The notes: a model not told the origin generated them from the letters alone. Positions 34,446 through 42,693 are shown, counted from the first letter of the stretch. The stretch: 51,890 nucleotides of DNA from DASSUC01 sp035649895 (GCA_035649895.1 DASRIS010000134.1:1-51890); one strand, 5' to 3'. A program made the numbers and translations.

Positions 34446-34574
34446 TTAGACCGACTTGTCGTACATGTACGACTCGATGCGCCGGATGCGCTCACGATAA
34501 GGCCGTACCGTGGGTGCCGGACAGGGCCGGACGGTGACGCAGTTGCGACAGTCGTACCGGTCAGTGCTGGTCAA
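34446..34574 (-). CDS. possible 42-aa small ORF between the peptidase and sheath genes
   Basis: An open frame from a TTG that overlaps the S10 peptidase stop (TTGA) encodes a basic 42-residue peptide with C-x-x-C and a further Cys near its start (DRYDCRNCVTVRPC), ending RERIRRIESYMYDKSV. The C-terminal half looks helical and well composed, unlike typical noise. The TTG start and weak ribosome-binding site (GGAG 11 bases upstream) make it uncertain; it may simply be leader sequence of the CIS operon. Confidence 0.3.
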   Translation of the reverse strand: MTSTDRYDCRNCVTVRPCPAPTVRPYRERIRRIESYMYDKSV

Positions 34575-36106
34575 GCGGTGACGAACTCCGACAGCTGGGT
34601 AGACTGCGCCAGCCTGCTCGGTTCGTGGACATACATCATGTGGCCCGCGTGGTAGTAGGCGAACTCGATGTTGCCGCGCAGCTCGTCCGGGACCGCCAGC
34701 CGGGCGAAGGTCTGCTCGGCCGCGAAGTACGGCGTGGCCCCGTCCTGGTAGCCGCAGGCCACGTAGACCCGCATGTGCCGGTTGGCCCGCATCGCGGCGG
34801 CCAGCTCGTCGCCGACCGCCACGAACTTGTTCTCGAACTCCTTGAACGACCATGGCTGTACGGCCCGGGTGAGGATCTCGTACGGCAGGTCGTTGGCGTA
34901 CCCCAGCTCGGCCCGTACGTAGTGGTTGAGGGCCGCGGTGTAGGGCCCCATGATGGCGTCCAGCGACGGGTCGGCCGACCAGCGCTCCCGGCCGTAGTCG
35001 GCGTCCCACCCGGTGAACCGCCCGTCCAGCCGGCCCACCGTCAGCCGGCGCGAGCGCAGCAGCTCGGTGAAGAAGCGCAGGTGCTCCACGCGCAGGTTGA
35101 CCCGGTCGACGTAGTCCTCGCTGAGGCCGGTCAGCCGCGCCAGCGTCGCCACCGCCGCAGCCCTTTCCTGCGCGCTCAGCCGCGCACCTCGCGACAGGGC
35201 CCACGGGTAGTCGCGGATGGCGAACTCCTCCGCCTCGGCCAGCACCTCGGCCAGCGGCCGGTCGCCGTGCAGGCCGTGGTAGTGGGCGATCGCCGCGTAG
35301 GTGGGCAGGAACAGCGGGTACGGCGTGTCGTTGCTGTCCTCGAACTCCAGCGTGCCGAGGTCGAGCACTGTGGAGATGAGCATCAGGCCGTTGAGGTACA
35401 TGCCGTACCGCTCCTGCAGGTGCCGGGCGAGCCCGGCGGCGCGCAGGGTGCCGTAGGACTCGCCGCACAGGTACTTCGGCGACATCCACCGGCCGTTGCG
35501 GGAGGTCCACAGCCGGATCACCTCGCCGACCGACTCGATGTCACCGGTGTACCCGTGGTAGTCCTTGGGCTTGCCGCCCTTGACCGCGCGCGAGTAGCCG
35601 GTCGAGACCGGGTCGATGAAGACCAGGTCCGAGGCTGCCAGCAGGGTCTGCGCGTTGTCCGCGAGGTCGTAGGGCGGCGGCAGCAGCGACCCGGCGTCGC
35701 CCATCACCACCCGGCGCGGGCCGAGCAGCCCCAGGTGCAGCCAGACGCTGGACGAGCCCGGCCCGCCGTTGAACGCGAAGGTGACCGGCCGCTGCCGCGG
35801 GTCGGCGCCGTCGAGCGTGTACGCGATGAGGAACACCTCGGCCCTGGCCCGGTGCCCGTGGAACTCGCCGTCGTCGATATGCTCGACGCGCAGCACGACG
35901 CGGCCCGTCTTGACGGTGTAGGACAGCTCCCGCCCCGCCACCGTCATCGTGTGCTCGGTGGTCACCAGGTCGTCGACCGGCTCGGGGGCCTCCTCGCCGT
36001 TGCGCTCGCCGGGCTTCCCGCCGTTGGTGTCCCGCCCGCCGGCCTTGTCCTTGGCGTCCTTCTTCTCGGCCCGCTGGTCGGCCTTCTCGTCGCCGCCGTC
36101 ACCCAT
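34571..36106 (-). CDS. S10 family serine carboxypeptidase, cytosolic type
   Basis: A 511-aa serine carboxypeptidase. After a 45-residue, highly charged Lys/Asp/Glu/Gly-rich N-terminus comes an alpha/beta-hydrolase with oxyanion motif NGGPGSSS at 113-120, nucleophile S217 in CGESYGT, catalytic D455 in GYQDGATP and H489 in YHAGHMMY. No signal peptide or membrane anchor is seen, which is typical of bacterial S10 proteins. The family releases C-terminal residues, preferring acidic conditions in eukaryotic members. It is transcribed in the same direction as the CIS operon and ends 170 bases before the sheath, so read-through is possible although the hairpin at 34418 may limit it. Confidence 0.85.
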   Translation of the reverse strand: MGDGGDEKADQRAEKKDAKDKAGGRDTNGGKPGERNGEEAPEPVDDLVTTEHTMTVAGRELSYTVKTGRVVLRVEHIDDGEFHGHRARAEVFLIAYTLDGADPRQRPVTFAFNGGPGSSSVWLHLGLLGPRRVVMGDAGSLLPPPYDLADNAQTLLAASDLVFIDPVSTGYSRAVKGGKPKDYHGYTGDIESVGEVIRLWTSRNGRWMSPKYLCGESYGTLRAAGLARHLQERYGMYLNGLMLISTVLDLGTLEFEDSNDTPYPLFLPTYAAIAHYHGLHGDRPLAEVLAEAEEFAIRDYPWALSRGARLSAQERAAAVATLARLTGLSEDYVDRVNLRVEHLRFFTELLRSRRLTVGRLDGRFTGWDADYGRERWSADPSLDAIMGPYTAALNHYVRAELGYANDLPYEILTRAVQPWSFKEFENKFVAVGDELAAAMRANRHMRVYVACGYQDGATPYFAAEQTFARLAVPDELRGNIEFAYYHAGHMMYVHEPSRLAQSTQLSEFVTA

Positions 36107-36165
36107 GACCGAGGAGCCTACTGTTCCCCACCGTCACTCTGCCGCCGCTCGTTCACCGGAGCAGG

Positions 36166-37115
36166 CTAGCTTCCCAGCTGGGGAAGGACCTCCCGGCGAT
36201 ACAGGTCGATGAGCTCGCGGTAGTGCGGACCCACGTTGGCCACGTAGAGCTCGTCGAAGCCCGCCTTACGGTACTGCTCGATGCTCTCGAACTGCCGCTG
36301 CGGGTCCGGGCCGCTGGCGAACGTGCCACCCACCGACTCCGCGGTGACCAGCGAGCTGGCCTGCTCGAAGTGGCGCGGGGACGGCAGCACCTGGGACAGC
36401 TCACCGGGCAGGCGTTCGGCCATAGCTGGTACGCGATCCGTACCGCCTCTTCCTCGGTCGGGGCGTAGCACGCCTTGAAACCGGCGGCGGCCGGCTTGTC
36501 TGCCCCGCCGCCCTCGCGGAACTGGCGGACCATGTCGGCGTCCGGCTGGGTGTTGATGTAGCCGTCGCCGATCCGCGCGGCCAGGTCGATCGCCTTCGGT
36601 CCGAACCCGGAGACGTAGACCGGGGGCGGGGACTCCGGACGGGTGTAGACGCGGGCCTGCTCGACGGTGTAGTGCCGGCCGCGGTGGCTGACGAAGTCGC
36701 CCGCCCACAGCTGGCGCATCACGTCTACGGCCTCCTCCAGCATCTCCAGCCGCTCGTCGGCGCCGGGCCAGCGCCCGCCGAGCACGTGCTCGTTGAGCGC
36801 CTCGCCGGAGCCGACCCCCAGCACGAACCGGCCCTCCAGCATGACCGCGCTGGTGGCCGCCGCCTGCGCGACGACCGCCGGATGGATGCGGATCGTGGGG
36901 CAGGTGACCGCGGTGGTCACCGGCAGCCGGCAGGCCTGGCTCAGCGCACCGATCACCGACCAGACGAACGGGCTCTCGCCCTGCGCGTCGACCCACGGGT
37001 GGTAGTGGTCGGAGACCCACAGTGCCTGGAAGCCGGCCTCCTCGGCCAGGCGTGCCTGCTCCACCAGCTCGGCTGGGGAGTACTCCTCACAGGACAGGAA
37101 GTAACCCATTCGCAT
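36166..37115 (-). pseudogene. F420-dependent LLM-class oxidoreductase (TIGR03557-like), frameshifted
   Basis: The first 230 residues from the ATG at 37115 match F420-dependent luciferase-like oxidoreductases related to F420-glucose-6-phosphate dehydrogenase: MRMGYFLSCEEYSPAELVEQ, ALWVSDHYHPWVDAQGESPF, VWSVIGALSQACRLPVTTAV, VLGVGSGEALNEHVLGGRWP, PVYVSGFGPKAIDLAARIGD. Near 36418 similarity moves to another frame, which then gives ERLPGELSQVLPSPRHFEQA and ELYVANVGPHYRELIDLYRR up to a normal C-terminus at 36166. A single missing base within GGCCGAACG would explain the shift. If real, the protein lacks its C-terminal quarter; if a sequencing error, the gene is intact. Only 59 bases separate it from the S10 gene. 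Confidence 0.75.
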
Positions 37116-37179
37116 GCGAGGTGACGTACCCAGCCGGGCTGCCCGCATACCGGTCTGGACGGGCGGGTATGGGGCGGCC

Positions 37180-37467
37180 ATGGCTAGCCGAGACGATCTA
37201 TACAAGCAGGCACAGGAGCTGGACATCGAGGGCCGCTCCGGGATGTCGCGGGATGAGCTGCGTACCGCGATGGCGAAGGCCACCGCTGCGCAGGCCGGCG
37301 GTGACGGCAACACGATCGGTGAGAAGGAGCCGCCGTTCCACCGGCCGCGGTTCCACCGCGCGTTCTCGTTCGGCCTGATCACCGGGGCACTGTTCCTGCT
37401 GTCGTGGCTCGGGCAGCGGCTGGACATCCTGCTTCGCGAACGCGGCATCGACCCCACCAACCTCTAG
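37180..37467 (+). CDS. Rho_N-like membrane miniprotein
   Basis: A 95-aa protein. Residues 3-32 (RDDLYKQAQELDIEGRSGMS, RDELRTAM) match the short Rho N-terminal/SAP-like helix-extended-helix domain, and residues ~62-82 (FSFGLITGALFLLSWLG) form one transmembrane helix, followed by a charged tail. Such proteins are widespread in actinobacteria, and the domain usually binds nucleic acid or acts as a protein-protein module. The ATG at 37180 directly opens the domain, so I prefer it over the upstream ATG at 37114. It ends 4 bases before the RecQ GTG, suggesting one operon. Confidence 0.7.
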   Translation: MASRDDLYKQAQELDIEGRSGMSRDELRTAMAKATAAQAGGDGNTIGEKEPPFHRPRFHRAFSFGLITGALFLLSWLGQRLDILLRERGIDPTNL

Positions 37468-37471
37468 GCCA

Positions 37472-39202
37472 GTGCCCAGCAGCGAGCAGCACCGCGACGC
37501 GGAGAGGCACCGCGACGCCGAGCCGCACCGCGACGCCGAGCCGCACCGCGGCACGGAGACGCACCACGACGCCGAGCTGCATCGGGTCGCTGAGCAGACG
37601 TTCGGCTGGCGGCTGCGGCCGGAGCAGCTCGCCGGGGCGCGCGCGGCGCTCGCCGGGCGCGACGTCCTGGTCGTCCTGCCGACGGGCGCCGGCAAGTCGG
37701 CCGTCTACCAGGTCCCGGGCGTGCTGCGTCCGGGACCTACCGTCGTGGTCTCGCCACTGCTCGCGTTGCAGCGCGACCAGATGGCGGCGCTCGCCCAGTG
37801 GGCCGGCACCGCCGCGGTGCAGCTCACCGGTGAGACCGGGCCGGGCGGGGCGCGGCAGGCGCTGGCCGCCGTACGGGCCGGCGAGGCAGAGTTCCTGTTC
37901 CTCACCCCGGAGCAGCTGTCCGACCCGGAGCGCCTGGCCCAGGTACGGCAGGCCCGCCCGTCGCTCGTCGCGGTGGACGAGGCGCACTGCGTCTCCGCCT
38001 GGGGGTACGACTTCCGCCCCGACTACCTGCAGCTGGGGCGGTTCATCGACGAGCTGAGCGGGTCCGGTGGGCGGCCGCCGGTGGTGGCGCTGACCGCGAC
38101 CGCCTCCCCGCCGGTACGCGAGGACATCGTGGCCCGGCTGCACCTGTCCGACCCCGTGGTCGTGGTCGCCGGGCTGGACCGGCCCAACATCTTCCTCGAG
38201 GCGGTGCACTGCCCAGACGAGCGCACCCGGTGGGACCGGCTGGCCAGCCGGGTGCTCCAGTCGCCACCGCCGGGTATCGTCTACACCTCGACCAGACGCT
38301 CCACAGAGGAGCTCGCCGGGGCGCTGCGCGAAGCCGGGGTGGCCGCGGTGGCGTACCACGCGGGGATGCGCCGCGCGGACCGCGAGCGGGTGCACGCGGA
38401 CTTCATGGAGAACCGGGTCGGTGCCCTCGTGGCCACCTCCGCGTTCGGCATGGGCATCGACAAGCCCGACGTCCGCTGGGTGAACCACGTGGCGCTGCCG
38501 GACTCCCTCGACAGCTACGCGCACGAGGTCGGCCGGGCCGGGCGCGACGGCGAGCCGGCCCAGGCGCTGCTGCTCTACCGCACCGAGGACACCGGGCTGC
38601 GCCGGTTCTTCGCCGGCGGCACGCCGCCGGCGGAGCAGCTGGAGGCGGTGGCCCGTACCCTGGCCGACGCCGGGACCCCGCTCAGCCGCGCCGCACTGCG
38701 CGAGCGCACCGGGCTCGGACCCCGCCGCCTGGCCCGCATGGTCGCCCTGCTGGAGCAGGCCGGCGCGGCGGTGCCGCGCCGGCGCAACCGGCTGGCCACG
38801 CCGCCGGGGGCGCCGCCTCCGGAGGAGGCCGCGCGCCTGGCCGTCGCCGAGGCCGGCCGGCTGCGCACCGTCGAGCTCTCCCGGGTGGAGATGATGCTCC
38901 AGTACGCGCGCACGACCGGCTGCCGGGGCCAGTTCCTGCTCGGCTACCTGGGTGAGGCGCTGGCCGAGCCGTGCGGCCACTGTGACAGCTGCGCCAGCGG
39001 CGCGCCAGGCGACGCAGACGCCACCGAAGGGCCGTTCCCCGTGCACGCGACAGTGCGGCACGAGGAGTTCGGCACCGGCACGGTGCTGCGTTACGAGGAG
39101 GACCGGATGGTGGTCCTCTTCGACCGGGTCGGCTACCGCACGCTGTCCGTGCCGGTCGTGGTCGAGCAGGGCCTGCTCGAGGCGGATGCCGCCCCGCCCT
39201 GA
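37472..39202 (+). CDS. RecQ-family ATP-dependent DNA helicase
   Basis: A 576-aa superfamily 2 helicase. Motif I PTGAGKS at 70-76, SPLLALQRDQ (Ia), DEAHCVSAWGYDFRPDY (II plus the RecQ aromatic loop), LTATAS (III), GIVYTSTRR (IV), ATSAFGMGIDKPDVRWVNH (V) and SYAHEVGRAGRDG (VI) are all intact. A zinc-binding RecQ C-terminal segment (CRGQFLLGYLGEALAEPCGH plus CDSC) is present, but no HRDC domain. The last ~60 residues form a small SH3-like domain (HATVRHEEFGTGTVLRYEED). It unwinds DNA 3'-5' in recombination and repair. The first 42 residues contain a hexapeptide repeat not seen in the core family. The GTG start lies 4 bases after the preceding gene. Confidence 0.9.
   Translation: MPSSEQHRDAERHRDAEPHRDAEPHRGTETHHDAELHRVAEQTFGWRLRPEQLAGARAALAGRDVLVVLPTGAGKSAVYQVPGVLRPGPTVVVSPLLALQRDQMAALAQWAGTAAVQLTGETGPGGARQALAAVRAGEAEFLFLTPEQLSDPERLAQVRQARPSLVAVDEAHCVSAWGYDFRPDYLQLGRFIDELSGSGGRPPVVALTATASPPVREDIVARLHLSDPVVVVAGLDRPNIFLEAVHCPDERTRWDRLASRVLQSPPPGIVYTSTRRSTEELAGALREAGVAAVAYHAGMRRADRERVHADFMENRVGALVATSAFGMGIDKPDVRWVNHVALPDSLDSYAHEVGRAGRDGEPAQALLLYRTEDTGLRRFFAGGTPPAEQLEAVARTLADAGTPLSRAALRERTGLGPRRLARMVALLEQAGAAVPRRRNRLATPPGAPPPEEAARLAVAEAGRLRTVELSRVEMMLQYARTTGCRGQFLLGYLGEALAEPCGHCDSCASGAPGDADATEGPFPVHATVRHEEFGTGTVLRYEEDRMVVLFDRVGYRTLSVPVVVEQGLLEADAAPP
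37490..37597 (+). repeat. 18-bp tandem repeat coding HRDAEP-type hexapeptides
   Basis: Six consecutive 18-base units give HRDAER-HRDAEP-HRDAEP-HRGTET-HHDAEL-HRVAEQ at the start of the RecQ protein. The first three are almost identical at DNA level (CACCGCGACGCC-GAGCCG), while the last three have diverged, indicating a recently expanded slippage tract. Confidence 0.8.
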
Positions 39203-39261
39203 CCAGCGAGGCGGAGGTCACCCGTCCTGGCCGGCGGCCCGTCCTGACCGGCGGCGGCCCG

Positions 39262-39621
39262 TCAGCCGGCAGTGGCGGCCAGGTCGGGGTGGCTGCCCTG
39301 GGCCAGCTGCTGCATCGCGGCCTGCATCCCGGTCAGCGCCTCCCCGCAGGTGCGGGCGTCGTGGAAGGTGACCGCCGACTCCGCCAGCGGCTCGCCCTGC
39401 TCGCCGGTGAGCGTCCAGCGCCAGCCACCGTCCTCCTGCTGCACCGACGTCATCGCGTAGGGCGAGGCCAGCCGCAGCCCACCCGCAGCCGCCCGGCAGG
39501 ACGCCTCGTCGGGGTACGCCGCGACGCTACGGGCCAGGACGTCCGCGCCGTTCGGCAGGAACCGCACCACCATCCACCGGTAGCCACCGTTCTCGCGCAC
39601 CACCGACACCTGCGTGCTCAT
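39262..39621 (-). CDS. hypothetical protein with two similar beta-hairpin units (YegP/DUF1508-like?)
   Basis: A 119-aa protein whose ATG at 39621 follows GGACGGAG. Two halves look related: GGYRWMVVRFLPNGADVLAR then YPDEASCRAAAGGL, and GGWRWTLTGEQGEPLAESAV then FHDARTCGEALTGM. The pattern (W-strand, turn, strand, then a helix starting DAxTC) resembles the DUF1508/YegP two-repeat fold, but key residues differ, so this is a hint only. The C-terminus is a short amphipathic helix. Cytosolic; convergent with RecQ, divergent from the membrane protein gene. Confidence 0.6.
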   Translation of the reverse strand: MSTQVSVVRENGGYRWMVVRFLPNGADVLARSVAAYPDEASCRAAAGGLRLASPYAMTSVQQEDGGWRWTLTGEQGEPLAESAVTFHDARTCGEALTGMQAAMQQLAQGSHPDLAATAG

Positions 39622-39751
39622 CTACCAACTCCGTCCCCGGTGAGTTTCCTAGCCCCTTACATACCCTGTCTTGCCTGGTCAACACCTAAGACCCGAAACC
39701 GGACAGGGTCCGGCGGCGTCCCACGCATGAAGCCGGCCGGAGAAGGGCATC

Positions 39752-40615
39752 ATGCCCGCCATGACGTCCCCAGCGGCGCCCGACACGTTCCTGCGCCGGC
39801 TGTTCATGATCGAACGGCCCCCGCCTGCGACGCCGGCCTCGCGCCGGCTGCGGGTCCTGATCGCGGTCACCGCCGCAGCCACCGTCGTGGTCGACCTGGT
39901 CAACCTCGAGTACGCGCCGGAGGCCGGCTTCGCCCTCGTGGTACGCACGGTCTGGGCCCTGCTGCGGGCGATCGGGTTCCTCGTGCTGATGCGCACGGTG
40001 CGCTACGGCCGGATGGCGGCCCGGCCGTTCGGGCTGATCCTCGCCGCGACCACGGTGTTCGCGGTGGCCCGGCTGGCCGTACCCCGCTCTGGCGGGCTGC
40101 TGCCGGCCGTGCCGGTGGTGGCCGGCTTCGTCGTCCTGACTGTCCTTTGTGTACTTGTCGTGTGGCAGCTGTACGGCTCGCCCGAGATCGAGGCGCACCT
40201 GAGCCGCCGGCCGCCCCGCCGGCGCGTACCGCCGTGGGTGCTGACCGCCCGGGTGGCCGCCCTGTCCTACGGCGCCCTGCTGCTCGTACCCTGCCTGGTG
40301 GCGGTGGGCACGCTCTTTGACGAGCCGCGCCTGCCCACGGCCGTAGCCGGCCCGCTGGTCATCGGCTGGCTTGTGCTCTCCCTGACAACCGGCTTCCTCA
40401 TGCCGTGGGTCACCCTTTTTGTGATCTTCAACAAGGCATGGGCCCGGGTGCTGCTGGGCTTCGCCAGCGTGGCCCTGCTGGCGATCCAGCCGGCGCTGTG
40501 CCTGACCCTGCTCGGCGTGGACGGGCTGGTGCGCGACGGGGCACCGATGGCCATCGCGACCGCGCTGGCGATCTACGGCCTGTGGCGCTCCCGCGAGCGG
40601 GTGCCTGCGGCCTGA
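39752..40615 (+). CDS. polytopic membrane protein of unknown function
   Basis: A 287-aa integral membrane protein with about seven to eight hydrophobic segments (roughly 33-52, 60-80, 93-110, 115-140, 160-186, 195-225, 232-255 and a last one near 265). A basic RRPPRRRVPPW loop in the middle should lie in the cytoplasm. AGAAGGG precedes the ATG at 39752; ATG at 39761 is an alternative. No transporter or enzyme motif is recognisable. It is followed at 89 bases by the lipoprotein gene on the same strand. Confidence 0.65.
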   Translation: MPAMTSPAAPDTFLRRLFMIERPPPATPASRRLRVLIAVTAAATVVVDLVNLEYAPEAGFALVVRTVWALLRAIGFLVLMRTVRYGRMAARPFGLILAATTVFAVARLAVPRSGGLLPAVPVVAGFVVLTVLCVLVVWQLYGSPEIEAHLSRRPPRRRVPPWVLTARVAALSYGALLLVPCLVAVGTLFDEPRLPTAVAGPLVIGWLVLSLTTGFLMPWVTLFVIFNKAWARVLLGFASVALLAIQPALCLTLLGVDGLVRDGAPMAIATALAIYGLWRSRERVPAA

Positions 40616-40690
40616 CGCCGAGCGGGTTCGTCGCCCTACCGTGCCTCACCCGGTCCGTCCGCTCACCGGGCCGTTGGTGCCGAGATCCCC

Positions 40691-40696
40691 TATGCT
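40691..40696 (+). promoter_or_regulatory. -10 hexamer TATGCT of a leaderless promoter
   Basis: TATGCT is followed by seven bases and then GTG (40704), the standard geometry of leaderless actinobacterial transcripts. No Shine-Dalgarno precedes this GTG or the nearby ATG codons. Confidence 0.5.
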
Positions 40697-40703
40697 CGGT
40701 GGG

Positions 40704-41048
40704 GTGACGACCGCAACCATGCGCCGCCGGACCGGCGGCCTGCTGGCCGCGTTGGCGCTGAGCCTGGCTGTCCTGGCCGGCTGCGGGTCCGAAGGCGTGG
40801 ACACCAGCTGCTCGTTGGACTCGTGCACGCTCACCTTTGACCGCGGGGTGTCGGCCAACGCCAGTGTCCTCGGCGTCGACGTCAAGCTCGTCGGCGTGGA
40901 GAACGGCCAGGTCGACCTGGAGGTGGCCGGGCAGCGGGTAAACCTCAACCGCGGCCAGACCGAGCGGGCCGGCGCCTTCGACATCACCCTGGAGAGAATG
41001 ACCGAGGAGCAGGTCGTGGTCCGGGTGGCGCGCGCCGCAGGGAGCTAG
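40704..41048 (+). CDS. small lipoprotein
   Basis: A 114-aa protein with basic RRR, a hydrophobic core (GLLAALALSLAVLAGC) and a lipobox LAGC, so it should be lipidated and exposed outside the membrane. The mature part begins GSEGVDTSCSLDSCTLTFDR, with two more cysteines that could pair, followed by a compact beta-rich domain (VLGVDVKLVGVENGQVDLEV, RVNLNRGQTERAGAFDITLE). The GTG at 40704 is chosen because of the -10 box seven bases upstream. Unknown function. Confidence 0.7.
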   Translation: MTTATMRRRTGGLLAALALSLAVLAGCGSEGVDTSCSLDSCTLTFDRGVSANASVLGVDVKLVGVENGQVDLEVAGQRVNLNRGQTERAGAFDITLERMTEEQVVVRVARAAGS

Positions 41049-41081
41049 GCGGGACACCGGCGAGCCCTGGACGGAGCTTCG

Positions 41082-41969
41082 GTGGGCGAGATCCTCGTCG
41101 GCACCGCGTCGTGGACCGACAAGACGCTGCTCGAGTCCGGCTGGTACCCGCCGGAGGCGAACACGGCCGAGAAGCGCCTGGCCTACTACGCGACGCAGTT
41201 CCCGCTGGTCGAGGTCGACGCCACGTACTACTCGCCCCCGGCGGAGCAGACCGCGGCGCTGTGGGTGGCCCGTACGCCGGCCGAGTTCACCTTCAACATC
41301 AAGGCGTTCAGCCTGCTGACCGGCCACCCCACCAAGGTCTCGGCGGTCTACAAGGACCTGCGGCCAGACACCGACAAGAAGAACATCTACCCGGACGACC
41401 TGAGCGCGCAGGCGTACGAGGATGTGTGGACCCGGTTCCTGTCCGCCCTGGACCCGCTCGTCGACGCGGGCAAGCTCGGCGTAGTGCTCTTCCAGTTCCC
41501 GCCCTGGTTCACCATCCGCAGGTCCAACAAGCAGTACCTGCTGGAGGTCGCCGAGCGGTGCAGCCCGCTGCGGGTGGCCGTGGAGCTCCGGCACTCCTCA
41601 TGGTTCGACGGGGACAACCAGGAGGAGACGCTGTCGTTCCTGCGCAAGCACGAGCTGCCGTACGTCGTGGTCGACATGCCGCAGGGCCACAAGTCGTCCG
41701 TGCCGCCCGTGCTGGAGGCGACGTCCGACCTGGCCGTGGTCCGCTTCCACGGCCACAGCGACAAGTGGACCAGCAAGGACATCTACGAGAAGTTCGGGTA
41801 CGAGTACTCCGAGCGCGAGCTGCGGGAGTGGGCGCCGAAGCTGCGCAAGCTCGCCGACGAGGCGGCACACACGCACATACTGCTCAACAACTGCTACGCG
41901 GACGCCGCCCAGCGCAACGCCTCACGGCTCATAGACCTTCTGACCAGCGAAGATGTCCCGGACGCCTAG
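41082..41969 (+). CDS. DUF72 (YecE-like) protein
   Basis: A 295-aa TIM-barrel-like DUF72 protein. Family landmarks are GEILVGTASWTDKTLLESGW with YPPEANTAEKRLAYYATQFP, VEVDATYYSPPAEQTAALWV, FTFNIKAFSLLTGHPT, VLFQFPPWF, RVAVELRHSSWFDGD and ILLNNCYADAAQRNASRLID near the end. GGACGGAGC lies just before the GTG start. The function of the family is not established; links with nucleic-acid or sugar metabolism have been suggested. It is 33 bases after the lipoprotein gene. Confidence 0.85.
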   Translation: MGEILVGTASWTDKTLLESGWYPPEANTAEKRLAYYATQFPLVEVDATYYSPPAEQTAALWVARTPAEFTFNIKAFSLLTGHPTKVSAVYKDLRPDTDKKNIYPDDLSAQAYEDVWTRFLSALDPLVDAGKLGVVLFQFPPWFTIRRSNKQYLLEVAERCSPLRVAVELRHSSWFDGDNQEETLSFLRKHELPYVVVDMPQGHKSSVPPVLEATSDLAVVRFHGHSDKWTSKDIYEKFGYEYSERELREWAPKLRKLADEAAHTHILLNNCYADAAQRNASRLIDLLTSEDVPDA

Positions 41970-42008
41970 CCTCGGCGCGGCAGGCAGCCCGCTCGTCCCG
42001 CCTCTCCC

Positions 42009-42028
42009 GTAAGACGATTCTGTCTTAC
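42009..42028 (+). promoter_or_regulatory. palindromic operator over the promoter of toxin-antitoxin-like module 1
   Basis: GTAAGAC-GATTCT-GTCTTAC is a perfect 7-bp inverted repeat. Its right end overlaps the -10 hexamer TACACT (42026-42031), which stands 7 bases before the GTG at 42039. This is the expected position for autoregulation by the downstream ribbon-helix-helix protein. Confidence 0.6.
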
Positions 42029-42038
42029 ACTGCGCATT

Positions 42039-42316
42039 GTGGGTACAGATGGCTGCCCGGCCGGTTCGCTGTCCTGCTGGGCGTTGAGCCGTACGAGGTG
42101 ATGCAGGTTCTCGACGGGTCGGGCCGGCGGCTACCGCGTCGGGCTACCGGCCCGCATGGGATACCGATGCTCGGCATCCTCGGCCGGACCACAGCCGGAC
42201 GCGGGCTGGTCGTCTATGTCCGCCACGATGGCGGCCTCGACTGGACGATCGTCGGCGCGCGCCCCATGACGGCCGGCGAGAGCGTCGAGTACGAAAAGTG
42301 GGAGGCCGAGCAGTGA
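42039..42316 (+). pseudogene. toxin-like small protein of module 1 (BrnT-like), apparently frameshifted near its start
   Basis: The body of the gene (frame from about 42050 to 42316) encodes WLPGRFAVLLGVEPYEVMQV, GPHGIPMLGILGRTTAGRGL, VVYVRHDGGLDWTIVGARPM then a C-terminal GESVEYEKWEAEQ. This is the pattern of short beta-rich proteins found before RHH antitoxins, and of the product of module 2 at 47450. No start codon exists in this frame before GTG 42098. The leaderless-type GTG at 42039 is in another frame and would join the body if one base were restored at about 42048-42050, giving 92 aa, close to the 96 aa of module 2. Either a decayed toxin, a sequencing error, or a short 72-aa form from 42098. 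Confidence 0.6.
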
Positions 42317-42693
42317 GGTACGACGAGGACGAGCTCCCAGTTGCTGGTTACGACCCGGACGAGATGCGCGAATGGATGACCACCGGCGCCGGGGCGGAGC
42401 TGGCCGGCAAGATCGAGACCGGTGATGCACCGGTGGAACTGCTCCCGCCACCCGGCACGCCGGTGTCGGTGATGCGTAACCTACGCCTGCCCTACGAGGT
42501 GGACGCTGCGCTCAGGGCTACCGCGCAGGCCCGCGGGACCACCGTGTCCGAACTGATCCGCGAAGCCATCAACGCGATGCTCGCGGGCGAGGTCGACAAC
42601 ACCTCGGATCCGGTTGTCGCGCTACGCCTGACCCTCGCGGCCGCCGGGCGAGCTGTCGACCGGCTCGCCGCCGAGCACCCAGAGGCCGCCTAG
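42313..42693 (+). CDS. ribbon-helix-helix antitoxin-like protein of module 1
   Basis: A 126-aa protein whose GTG overlaps the stop of the toxin-like gene (GTGA), with GGAGG just upstream. Residues ~60-95 (VMRNLRLPYEVDAALRATAQ, RGTTVSELIREAINAML) form a CopG/Arc ribbon-helix-helix DNA-binding motif. The N-terminal half, with YDPDEMREWMTTGAGAELAG, is typical of antitoxins paired with BrnT/RelE-like partners. It probably binds the palindrome at 42009 and neutralises the small upstream protein. Confidence 0.75.
   Translation: MRYDEDELPVAGYDPDEMREWMTTGAGAELAGKIETGDAPVELLPPPGTPVSVMRNLRLPYEVDAALRATAQARGTTVSELIREAINAMLAGEVDNTSDPVVALRLTLAAAGRAVDRLAAEHPEAA

Noticed and set aside
37490..37597. CRISPR-like or insertion-sequence repeat
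   Set aside because: Contiguous in-frame 18-base units without spacers; simple coding slippage.
40674..40696. TTGGTG as a -35 box for the lipoprotein promoter
   Set aside because: Only 11 bases separate it from TATGCT, too short for a sigma-70-type promoter; only the -10 box is kept.
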